In this document: positions 1 through 5,369 of the stretch, piece after piece | Position numbering within the stretch: the stretch's first letter is position 1 | How the letters are laid out: every line of letters starts with the position of its first letter | Assembly (NCBI GenBank): GCA_016764535.1 | Contig: JAESRR010000258.1 | Coordinates: 1 to 5,369 of the forward strand | Reading direction: 5' to 3' | DNA length: 5,369 bases | Source of the DNA: Cohaesibacteraceae bacterium | GTDB taxonomy: Bacteria > Pseudomonadota > Alphaproteobacteria > Rhizobiales > Cohaesibacteraceae | Program-made: the position numbers and the translations under genes | The notes under the pieces: generated by a model | The model's database searches: none | Told to the model about the DNA's origin: nothing | What the model saw: the letters and a program-made list of their open reading frames with translations, nothing else

Positions 1-1045
1 TGCCGAGATCCCTGGAACGGGCCGTCAGGATGAAGTTGGCGTGATGGCCAATGCGGTTCAGGTGTTTAAAGAAAACATGATTGAGGCTGAAAAATCAGAT
101 GCCGTACAGGCAATTGAACATGATGAACGTAGATTACGCTCAACCCGGATTGCAGAACTGACCAAAAAATTTGAGGAAGATGCCTCCCAAATGCTCGGAG
201 AAGTAACCAATTCAGCATCGCAAATGGAAGCGACTGCGATTGACATGGCCAGCATCGCGACAGCGACAAACAACCAGGCGACCAATGTGTCGACCGCATC
301 TACCGCCGCAACCGAAAATGTTCAAAATGTAGCCGAGTCTACCGAAGAACTATCCTCCTCGATCAACGAAATTGGCCGGCAAGTTGAAATTTCGACGAAA
401 ATAGCCGGAAACGCAGTGAGAGAGGTTAATAAAACCAATGAAAGCATCCAGGCCCTCGCCCAGTCAGCAGGCAAAATCAGCGATGTGATTTCGTTAATCA
501 CAGATATAGCCGATCAGACCAACCTTTTGGCACTGAACGCCACAATTGAAGCCGCCCGGGCCGGTGAAGCGGGTAAGGGTTTTGCTGTGGTCGCGTCTGA
601 AGTGAAGAACCTGGCTTTACAGACGGCAAAAGCAACAGAAGAAATCTCGGCACAGATTGGAACGGTGCAAACAGGGACAGAAGATGCTGTGACAGCGATG
701 GGCTCGATCGCCACAATTATCAACGAGATCAATGATATATCGACCAACATCTCGGTTTCTGTCACTGAACAGGGCAATGCTACCAGCGAAATAGCCCGCA
801 ATGTTGAGCAGGTCTCCAGTAGTACGATCGAAGTCACAAGCAATATAAATAATGTAACGCAATCTGCGGGTAAAACCGGCGAAAAAGCCGACGAGGTATC
901 GTCATCCGCGAGAAACCTCTCCAGTCAGGCAGAAACGCTGAAGGATCAGGTGGAGAAATACCTGTCAGATGTACGCATGACCGATCATGTCAGAACTAGC
1001 GATGATCAGGGTGATGATATACAACAGGAGCGTCGGGTGCTCTAA
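1..1045 (+). CDS. Methyl-accepting chemotaxis protein, C-terminal part (5' truncated by window edge)
   Basis: This is the cytoplasmic signalling part of a chemoreceptor, which controls the CheA-CheW kinase complex and so flagellar rotation. The reading frame is open from base 2, where [22 protein letters not shown] is the second half of a HAMP domain in the form common in alphaproteobacteria. The GTG at 41 and ATG at 44 lie inside this domain, so they are not the true start. The rest is a long Ala/Ser/Thr/Glu-rich antiparallel coiled coil. Its highly conserved hairpin tip, including [19 protein letters not shown] and [13 protein letters not shown], lies at about bases 503-613 and is the CheA/CheW contact site. 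The sensor domain and membrane helices lie outside the window, so the ligand is unknown. The C-terminus ends in a polar tail (QQERRVL) and has no NWETF-like CheR-docking pentapeptide. The gene ends in TAA at 1043-1045 and converges on the amidase/synthetase operon. Family assignment is certain; ligand and operon context are not visible. Confidence 0.97.
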   Translation, partial: AEIPGTGRQDEVGVMANAVQVFKENMIEAEKSDAVQAIEHDERRLRSTRIAELTKKFEEDASQMLGEVTNSASQMEATAIDMASIATATNNQATNVSTASTAATENVQNVAESTEELSSSINEIGRQVEISTKIAGNAVREVNKTNESIQALAQSAGKISDVISLITDIADQTNLLALNATIEAARAGEAGKGFAVVASEVKNLALQTAKATEEISAQIGTVQTGTEDAVTAMGSIATIINEINDISTNISVSVTEQGNATSEIARNVEQVSSSTIEVTSNINNVTQSAGKTGEKADEVSSSARNLSSQAETLKDQVEKYLSDVRMTDHVRTSDDQGDDIQQERRVL

Positions 1046-1100
1046 ACCGACAGACAGGCAAACCGTCATGGCATTTCGAAAGCAGTCATACGAACAAAAG

Positions 1101-1215
1101 CACGACCACATCTGTGCCCACCGCATGTCCGAGCTATGGATGCTGATCGGTTTCAAGCATGACCCCCGCGGGGGGCTTGCGGTGGCGTGAACCAACCAGG
1201 GCTGCTGTGTTTCTC
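1101..1215. repeat. Imperfect direct repeat, copy A
   Basis: Copy A matches copy B (1348-1463) in the same order at a constant offset of 247-248 bp. Matching blocks are CACGACCA (1101), GAGCTATGGATGCTGAT (1131-1147, 17 of 17), AGCATGACCCCCG followed after one changed base by GGGGG (from 1156), CCAACCAGGGC (1192-1202) and TGTTTCTC (1208-1215). The stretches between blocks have diverged. The copy contains a perfect 12-base palindrome, CCCCC-GC-GGGGG, at 1163-1174. Collinear spacing over about 115 bp makes chance similarity unlikely. No protein is apparent, so I read it as an extragenic repeat unit. Confidence 0.8.
1132..1163 (-). repeat. REP-like hairpin module 1 (inside copy A)
   Basis: Read on the minus strand this begins GTCATGCTTGA, has a short loop, and closes with TCAGCAT followed by CCATAGCT. 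The arms pair as ATGCT-TGA with TC-AGCAT if one A is bulged. It shares the GTCAT start and the ATCCATAGCT end with modules 2 and 3. A GC-rich palindrome (1163-1174) directly abuts it. It is the least perfect of the three hairpins. Confidence 0.55.
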
Positions 1216-1236
1216 CAACGTCACCCCACCCATTGT

Positions 1237-1267
1237 GTCATTCCAGCGAAGGCTGGAATCCATAGCT
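1237..1267 (+). repeat. REP-like hairpin module 2, opposite orientation
   Basis: On the plus strand this reads GTC, then ATTCCAGC-GAAG-GCTGGAAT (1240-1259), a perfect 8-bp stem with a 4-base loop, then CCATAGCT. The ATTCC...GGAAT architecture resembles widely scattered bacterial extragenic repeats such as the dRS3 type (general knowledge, not searched). It lies between copies A and B and is inverted relative to modules 1 and 3. It lacks the adjoining run-of-C/run-of-G palindrome that they have. Confidence 0.7.
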
Positions 1268-1347
1268 GTGACTAGAGACAGTGGAAATGGCAGTCATCGA
1301 TTTCAGAATTGAAAAACCCTGTTCGCGCCGGGGGGCAATTCAGGAAA

Positions 1348-1463
1348 CACGACCAGCCCCGTGCCCGATCGCGGTTCAGAGCTATGGATGCTGATCTCCA
1401 TCAGCATGACCCCCGAGGGGGTAATTGGGACGGAGAGAGCCAACCAGGGCAGAGATGTTTCTC
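1348..1463. repeat. Imperfect direct repeat, copy B, reaching the synthetase stop codon
   Basis: This is the second copy of the duplicated unit, with the same blocks as copy A: CACGACCA (1348), GAGCTATGGATGCTGAT (1379-1395), AGCATGACCCCCG (1403-1415), CCAACCAGGGC (1440-1450) and TGTTTCTC (1456-1463). The last block runs into the minus-strand TGA of the acyl-CoA synthetase at 1462-1464, so the recognisable repeat ends almost exactly at the gene end. The GC-rich inverted repeat is kept as ACCCCC-GA-GGGGGT (1409-1422); its arms are conserved while the central bases differ from copy A. Confidence 0.8.
1380..1410 (-). repeat. REP-like hairpin module 3 (inside copy B)
   Basis: On the minus strand this reads GTC, then ATGCTGAT-GGAG-ATCAGCAT, a perfect 8-bp stem with a 4-base loop, then CCATAGCT. 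The layout is the same as module 2 (loop GAAG there, GGAG here), but most stem bases differ while pairing is kept, which points to a structured element. It lies about 50-80 bases downstream of the acyl-CoA synthetase stop codon in that gene's transcript, next to the ACCCCC/GGGGGT inverted repeat. It could act as a 3'-end stabilising structure, although no U tract follows. Confidence 0.65.
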
Positions 1464-3231
1464 AAACCCCGGTATCAGCCACACTCAAAAATTCAACCAT
1501 TTGATCGCGCATCACAAACTTGCGTGGCTTGCCCGTGATGGTCATCGGAATCTCATCGACAAAACGAATGTGCCTGGGGATTTTGTTATGCGAAATTTGT
1601 CCCTTGCAGAAATCCAGCACAGAATCGGTGCTGATCTCCTGCCCCTGTTTTGTGACAATAAAAGCGCAAATTTCCTCGCCGAACTTCTTGTCCGGGATAC
1701 CAAAAACCTGCACTTCGCTGATTTGCGGATGGCGGAAAAGATATTCCTCAATCTCACGCGGATAGATATTCTCACCGCCGCGAATGATCATGTCCTTCAC
1801 CCGACCAACAATCGAACAAAAACCCAGCTCATCAATCACCGCCAGATCGCCCGTATGCATCCAGCCATCCAGAATGGTTTCAAGCGTCCTTTCATCATCT
1901 TCCCAATAGCCCTTCATCACCGAATAGCCCCGGGTACATAATTCTCCCTGCACTCCAACCGGGACGATCTGCCCGTCTTTGTCGACGATTTTGGCTTCAA
2001 GATGCGGATGAACGCGGCCCACTGTCGTACAACGCCGCTTAATCGGATCATCAACCAGGCTTTGAAACGAAACCGGTGACGTCTCGGTCATGCCATAACA
2101 AATCGTCACTTCCTTCATGTTCATCTGGCTGTTGACCCGCTCCATCACATCAACCGGGCAGGGTGCCCCCGCCATAATGCCGGTGCGCAGGGCTGAAAGA
2201 TCGAAAGACCCCGTTTCCATCTCTTCCAGCATGGCAACAAACATTGTTGGCACACCATAAACTGCCGTACATCGCTCCGAAGAAAGGGTATTTAGCGTTG
2301 CTGCCGCATCAAATGCCTCACCAGGGAAAACCATAACGGCACCCTTGCTGACTGCCCCAAGAGACCCCAATACCATGCCAAAACAATGGTATAACGGCAC
2401 CGGGATACAGAGCCGATCTGCCTCGGTCAAATTGATCCGGTCGGTTGAATGACGGGCATTGTTGATAATGTTGTAGTGCGACAGGGTCGCACCCTTTGGC
2501 GCGCCGGTGGTACCCGAGGTAAACTGGATATTGATCGGATCATCGGGGCCGAGTGTCGCATCAATCACCGGCAGGCGTAATTGCTGGGCCGGGCCACCAA
2601 GGTTTCTGATATGATCAAAGGAGAACACCCCTTCACCGATATCGTCTTCCATCACAACGACATGTTGCAATCCGGGGAGCTTTTTCGACACAAGACGACC
2701 AGGCTGACAATTTTGGAGTTCGGGAGCCAACTCCCTGATCATCTCCAGATATTTTGATGATTTGAAGGATTTTGCAAGGAAAAGTGCCTTGCAGCCAACC
2801 TTGTTCAAGGCATATTCAACCTCGGACGTACGGTAGGCCGGGTTAATATTAACGAGGATCAGACCAATACGCGCAGTGGCAAACTGGATCAAAACCCACT
2901 CATAGCGGTTGGGCGACCAGATGCCGACACGATCACCTTTCACAAGCCCCATGGCCAGAAGACCGGAGGCAAGAGCATCAATATCCCGGTCAAAATCATA
3001 ATAGCTGTAGCGTTCGCCGGTATCGCTAAAAACCACTGCATCTCGCGGCCCGAACCGTGCGACGGTCTCGCGCAGCAATTCGGGTATTGTTATATAACGC
3101 AGGGGCGTTTGCGTATTTCCCTGGACGTGGGATGTACCATCCAGCGGCGCGCCCATTGCATCATCGCTGTTTGAAACCGGTGCACCAAAGTTGGTGATTT
3201 GTACTGCAAGGCTCTCGTTTAAAATGGACAT
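1462..3231 (-). CDS. AMP-forming acyl-CoA synthetase (fatty/short-chain acyl-CoA ligase, ANL superfamily)
   Basis: This cytoplasmic enzyme activates a carboxylic acid with ATP to an acyl-adenylate and then makes the acyl-CoA thioester. The 589 residues carry the full motif set: the phosphate-binding loop FTSGTTGAPKG (237-247), YGMTETSP (379-386), the WMHTGD region (457-462, with the nucleotide-binding Asp462), the hinge and A8 segment GRVKDMIIRGGENIYPREIE (476-495), and the C-terminal lysine motif TGKPRKF with likely catalytic Lys568. Segments such as VGIWSPNRYEW, VNINPAYR and PVPLYHCFGMVLGSLG match the medium/long-chain FadD-like AMP-binding group found across proteobacteria. It is about 30 residues longer than typical relatives because of a polar N-terminal extension. 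The start at 3231 is supported by AGGGAA seven bases upstream. It follows the amidase fusion by 11 bp, so its natural acid is plausibly the amidase product. Chain-length preference cannot be read from the sequence. Pro569 after the catalytic lysine is slightly unusual; Ile or Val is common there. Confidence 0.95.
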   Translation of the reverse strand: MSILNESLAVQITNFGAPVSNSDDAMGAPLDGTSHVQGNTQTPLRYITIPELLRETVARFGPRDAVVFSDTGERYSYYDFDRDIDALASGLLAMGLVKGDRVGIWSPNRYEWVLIQFATARIGLILVNINPAYRTSEVEYALNKVGCKALFLAKSFKSSKYLEMIRELAPELQNCQPGRLVSKKLPGLQHVVVMEDDIGEGVFSFDHIRNLGGPAQQLRLPVIDATLGPDDPINIQFTSGTTGAPKGATLSHYNIINNARHSTDRINLTEADRLCIPVPLYHCFGMVLGSLGAVSKGAVMVFPGEAFDAAATLNTLSSERCTAVYGVPTMFVAMLEEMETGSFDLSALRTGIMAGAPCPVDVMERVNSQMNMKEVTICYGMTETSPVSFQSLVDDPIKRRCTTVGRVHPHLEAKIVDKDGQIVPVGVQGELCTRGYSVMKGYWEDDERTLETILDGWMHTGDLAVIDELGFCSIVGRVKDMIIRGGENIYPREIEEYLFRHPQISEVQVFGIPDKKFGEEICAFIVTKQGQEISTDSVLDFCKGQISHNKIPRHIRFVDEIPMTITGKPRKFVMRDQMVEFLSVADTGV

Positions 3232-3238
3232 TGATCAG

Positions 3239-3244
3239 TTCCCT
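3239..3244 (-). promoter_or_regulatory. Ribosome binding site of the acyl-CoA synthetase, overlapping the upstream stop
   Basis: Minus-strand AGGGAA lies seven bases before the ATG at 3231. Its first two bases belong to the TAG stop (3243-3245) of the amidase fusion. This fixes the synthetase start and suggests that ribosomes finishing the upstream gene feed directly into the next one (translational coupling). Confidence 0.75.
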
Positions 3245-5369
3245 ACATTTCCCGCCAGTCGTCACTTTGTTCAAAAGCATGTGCAGCCTGGTAAATTTTC
3301 ATCTCGCCATAGTTCGGCCCGACCAGCATCATACCGATTGGCAATCCTTCGCCAAGGCCGCAGGGCACATTCATCGCCGGTAATCCGCCATTAAACGGGG
3401 CTGTATTGCCGATCATCTCAAAAGCGCGCTGCACGTAAAGACTGATCGAACAATCAGCGGGAGGGATTTCCTGCGGTTTCATCGGCACGGTCGGCATCAG
3501 CAAAATGTCATATTGCCGGAGAGCGGCTGCATATTTTTCATTGACCTTGCGCATGAGATTTTGCGCCTTGCCATAAAAGCGACCACGATATTGTTCCTGA
3601 AAATATTCCCCAAGGAACATGCAGGTCTTGAGCGAATGGCTAAGTTCATCCGGGCGACTGCGCCATTGCGCCATATGATCGATCATCGAGGGCAGAAACA
3701 GGCCGCGATAATTGGTACCGGCCGAGTTGCCGCGCATCATGCCATCCTGCAAACCCTCAACTGTGATAGCCGTCCAGCAATCAACTGCCAGATGATGATC
3801 TGGAATGGATATTTCCTCGATTTTTGCACCCAGCGCAGAGAACCTGTCGGCGGCGGCAAGAACAATCCGGTCAACATCCTCGTCACTTTCGGGACGATGA
3901 AAGCCTTCCTTGAGGATACCAATTTTGAGGCCATTGGCACCCTTGCCCAGCGCATCTGTATATCTATGGGTTTGGGGCTTGTACTGGCGCGGATCAAGAC
4001 CATCTTCACCGGCAAGTACTTCCAGTAACAGGGCATTATCCGCCACGCTTGAAGTAACCGGCCCGATATGATCAATGGTCTGCTCGATTGGCATAATACC
4101 GGTATAGGGCACAAGACCGTGGGTCGCCTTCATACCATACACACCGCAGTTTGAAGACGGGATGCGGATCGAACCACCCTGATCACCGGCGATCGCCATA
4201 TCGACTTCACCCGATGCAACAAGTGCTGTTGAACCACCCGAAGAACCACCGGCCATATAGCCGCGCTTCCATGGATTGTGGATCGGGCCCTTGGCATTGG
4301 TGTGCGACCCGCCGGACAGGCAAAAATTCTCGCAACTCGATTTCCCGGCAATGGTCGCACCGGCATCGAGCATCCTTGTGACAATTGTCGCGTCAATCTC
4401 GGGCGTATAGCCCTCCATAATCGACGAGCCATTCATCATCGGCACACCGGCTAGGCAAACAGTATCTTTCAGCGCAATGGTTTTGCCGCGCAGCGGACCA
4501 TCGACCGCGCCCTTGATGTTGGTCTTTATGTACCAGGCATTTAGCGGATTTTCGCTGGCATCGGGATAATGCCCTGGTGATCTTGGATAGTGTACCTGCG
4601 GCAGATAATCCGGCGTCGCATCAAGCCTGTCGTAGGATTGCATATAGGGTTCGATTATCTGGACGTATTCTGCCAGCTCTTCATCCGTCAAGCTCATACC
4701 AAAGCGCTGCGCCATATCACGCATTTGAGAAAGCGTCGGGCGTTTAATTGTCATAGTGGTCACCACGGATTGAGGACTGGCATTTGGCGAAGAGGCAGAT
4801 TGTCGAGGGGCACTTTTGTGACTGGATATTGGTTGTTCGCTCCGGCTACCCTTTGTGGCGGTAACAGGAGATGGACTGGCAGTTGATTGAGGTGAGGCGG
4901 ATTGTGGTGCAGGAGTTGATACGACGGCATTGCCCCTTGTCGAGCGCGCAGCGCCAAACCCCAGAAACTGATCAATACGCGCCTGATCAGACAACTCCGA
5001 CCGGGCCAGTTCACCAGTGATCCGGCCATTTTCCAGAACCAGAACCCGATCAGACAAATCAGCGATGAAGTCAAAATTCTGTTCAACCAACAGGATCGAA
5101 AGGCCCCGTTCCTCACGCAATTTGAGCAATGTTTCGGCCATCTCCTCGATGATTGATGGCTGGATGCCTTCTGTTGGTTCATCAAGTAACAAAAATTCCG
5201 GATCACCCATCAAACACCTGGCCAGCGCCAGTAGCTGCTGTTCACCACCCGAAAGCGCGCCGCCATCCCTGTCGAGCAGGGGGTGAAGCCTCGGGAAATC
5301 GGCCAGCACCGTTTCCATCACCTCTTCTTCGCTGCCGCCGGAATAATCATGCCAGGCAAAGCGTAGATT
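3243..5369 (-). CDS. UrtE-like ABC transporter ATPase fused to an amidase-signature hydrolase (5' truncated by window edge)
   Basis: One frame, open to the right edge, encodes 708 visible residues. Residues below count from the GTG at 5321, which is internal. Part 1 (to about residue 122) is the C-terminal half of an ABC ATPase: signature LSGGEQQ (23-29), Walker B LLLDEP with Asp47-Glu48, TEGIQPSII, then LLVEQN and VLENGRITGE. The TEGIQP motif is typical of UrtE-type urea/amide uptake ATPases rather than LivF. About 100 residues, including Walker A, lie outside the window. Part 2 (123-189) is a Ser/Pro/Ala/Gln linker. Part 3 (190-692) is a complete 503-residue amidase hydrolysing amides to acid and ammonia, with the Ser-cisSer-Lys triad: Lys285 (ALKD), Ser360 (GGSSGGS) and Ser384 (DQGGSIR). 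Counted from Met190 these are 96, 171 and 195, the positions I recall for the nitrile-pathway amidase of Rhodococcus. ASENPLNAWY and GLVPYTGIMPIEQTIDHIGP support that subgroup. No stop or frame shift separates the parts. The substrate is not determined. Confidence 0.9.
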   Translation of the reverse strand, partial: NLRFAWHDYSGGSEEEVMETVLADFPRLHPLLDRDGGALSGGEQQLLALARCLMGDPEFLLLDEPTEGIQPSIIEEMAETLLKLREERGLSILLVEQNFDFIADLSDRVLVLENGRITGELARSELSDQARIDQFLGFGAARSTRGNAVVSTPAPQSASPQSTASPSPVTATKGSRSEQPISSHKSAPRQSASSPNASPQSVVTTMTIKRPTLSQMRDMAQRFGMSLTDEELAEYVQIIEPYMQSYDRLDATPDYLPQVHYPRSPGHYPDASENPLNAWYIKTNIKGAVDGPLRGKTIALKDTVCLAGVPMMNGSSIMEGYTPEIDATIVTRMLDAGATIAGKSSCENFCLSGGSHTNAKGPIHNPWKRGYMAGGSSGGSTALVASGEVDMAIAGDQGGSIRIPSSNCGVYGMKATHGLVPYTGIMPIEQTIDHIGPVTSSVADNALLLEVLAGEDGLDPRQYKPQTHRYTDALGKGANGLKIGILKEGFHRPESDEDVDRIVLAAADRFSALGAKIEEISIPDHHLAVDCWTAITVEGLQDGMMRGNSAGTNYRGLFLPSMIDHMAQWRSRPDELSHSLKTCMFLGEYFQEQYRGRFYGKAQNLMRKVNEKYAAALRQYDILLMPTVPMKPQEIPPADCSISLYVQRAFEMIGNTAPFNGGLPAMNVPCGLGEGLPIGMMLVGPNYGEMKIYQAAHAFEQSDDWREM
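4752..4764 (-). promoter_or_regulatory. Possible internal translation start for a free amidase
   Basis: The in-frame ATG at 4754 (minus strand) begins MTIKRPTLSQM and is preceded by GGTGA with a five-base gap. It lies exactly where a stand-alone amidase would start, giving 503 residues, a normal length for the family. The GGTGA sits inside a short inverted repeat, GTGGT-G-ACCAC, which may be chance. The organism could make both the fusion and a free amidase, or this may be a remnant of the start codon from before fusion. This is inference; the site is weak. Confidence 0.35.
4755..4955 (-). other. Low-complexity Ser/Pro/Ala/Gln interdomain linker in the fusion protein
   Basis: Residues 123-189 of the fusion join the ATPase end (QFLGF) to the amidase Met190. 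The stretch is dominated by Ser, Pro, Ala, Gln and Thr, with the near-repeated pieces SASPQS, TASPSP, SASSP and NASPQS, so it should be disordered and flexible. Codons here lean to A or T in third position (TCA, ACT, CCA, CCT, CAA) more than I see in the flanking domains. The sustained linker composition without a stop argues for a selected interdomain tether rather than accidental read-through of an intergenic spacer. Confidence 0.8.

Larger units (their letters stand above)
1046..1461. other. Repeat-bearing gap between convergent genes
   Basis: This 416-bp stretch separates the stop codons of the chemoreceptor (plus strand) and the acyl-CoA synthetase (minus strand). I see no convincing gene: short open frames exist, but none shows a conserved protein motif. 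The space is mostly filled by a direct duplication (1101-1215 and 1348-1463) and an inverted-repeat element between the copies. Several hairpins are possible on either strand, but none is followed by a T run, so no standard Rho-independent terminator can be called for either gene. Position between converging genes is typical of REP-like extragenic repeats. No promoter is expected here from the gene directions, and none was recognised. Confidence 0.8.

Noticed and set aside
41..46. GTG/ATG as the start of the chemoreceptor
   Set aside because: The frame is open upstream and encodes HAMP-domain residues, so these codons are internal and the gene begins outside the window.
987..1190. 67-codon plus-strand frame spanning the chemoreceptor end and copy A
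   Set aside because: It begins inside the chemoreceptor gene in another frame, has no recognised motif, and covers repeat DNA.
1046..1461. Rho-independent terminators
   Set aside because: Several hairpins occur, but none is followed by a T run on either strand, so a standard terminator call is not supported.
1101..1463. CRISPR array
   Set aside because: There are only two long diverged direct copies with a gap of about 130 bp; no short regular repeats with unique spacers.
1309..1941. 210-codon plus-strand open frame overlapping the end of the synthetase gene
   Set aside because: It is antisense to the well-conserved C-terminal domain of the acyl-CoA synthetase and shows no recognisable motif; a shadow of the real gene.
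3513..4028. 171-codon plus-strand open frame
   Set aside because: It lies opposite the amidase domain, whose motifs are intact on the other strand; no family resemblance was seen.
4760..5206. 148-codon minus-strand frame overlapping the ATPase and linker
   Set aside because: It is an out-of-frame reading of the ATPase-linker DNA. The frame with LSGGEQQ and LLLDEP motifs is clearly the coding one, and there is no sign of a frame shift.

Overview
The window holds two convergent transcription units separated by a repeat-bearing gap of about 416 bp. The DNA has moderate GC content. The chemoreceptor's HAMP-to-signalling-domain junction is of a type common in alphaproteobacteria. Together with the urea/amide-type ABC ATPase and the intergenic hairpin repeats, this suggests a motile, metabolically versatile alphaproteobacterium, perhaps a marine Rhodospirillales relative. 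The taxonomy is an inference; no rRNA or other marker gene is present.

Layout. (1) Bases 1-1045, plus strand: the C-terminal part of a methyl-accepting chemotaxis protein, entering from the left edge. (2) Bases 1046-1461: no convincing gene. It carries a 115-bp imperfect direct duplication and three related hairpin modules ending in the same CCATAGCT tail, the middle one inverted. (3) Bases 1462-3231, minus strand: a complete AMP-forming acyl-CoA synthetase. (4) Bases 3243-5369, minus strand: one open frame that runs off the right edge. It joins the C-terminal part of a UrtE-like ABC transporter ATPase, through a Ser/Pro/Ala/Gln-rich linker of about 65 residues, to a complete 503-residue amidase of the type found with nitrile hydratases.

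How the genes fit together. The fusion gene and the synthetase are 11 bp apart, and the synthetase ribosome binding site overlaps the fusion stop codon, so they form one operon transcribed right to left. The content reads as an amide-use pathway: ABC uptake of a small amide or urea-like compound, hydrolysis to ammonia and a carboxylic acid by the amidase, then activation of the acid to its CoA thioester. Amidase and acyl-CoA synthetase genes also occur together in known aldoxime/nitrile clusters. The unusual point is that the transporter ATPase and the amidase are one polypeptide, which would place the hydrolase at the cytoplasmic face of the permease. The chemoreceptor lacks its sensor domain here, so its link to the pathway cannot be judged.
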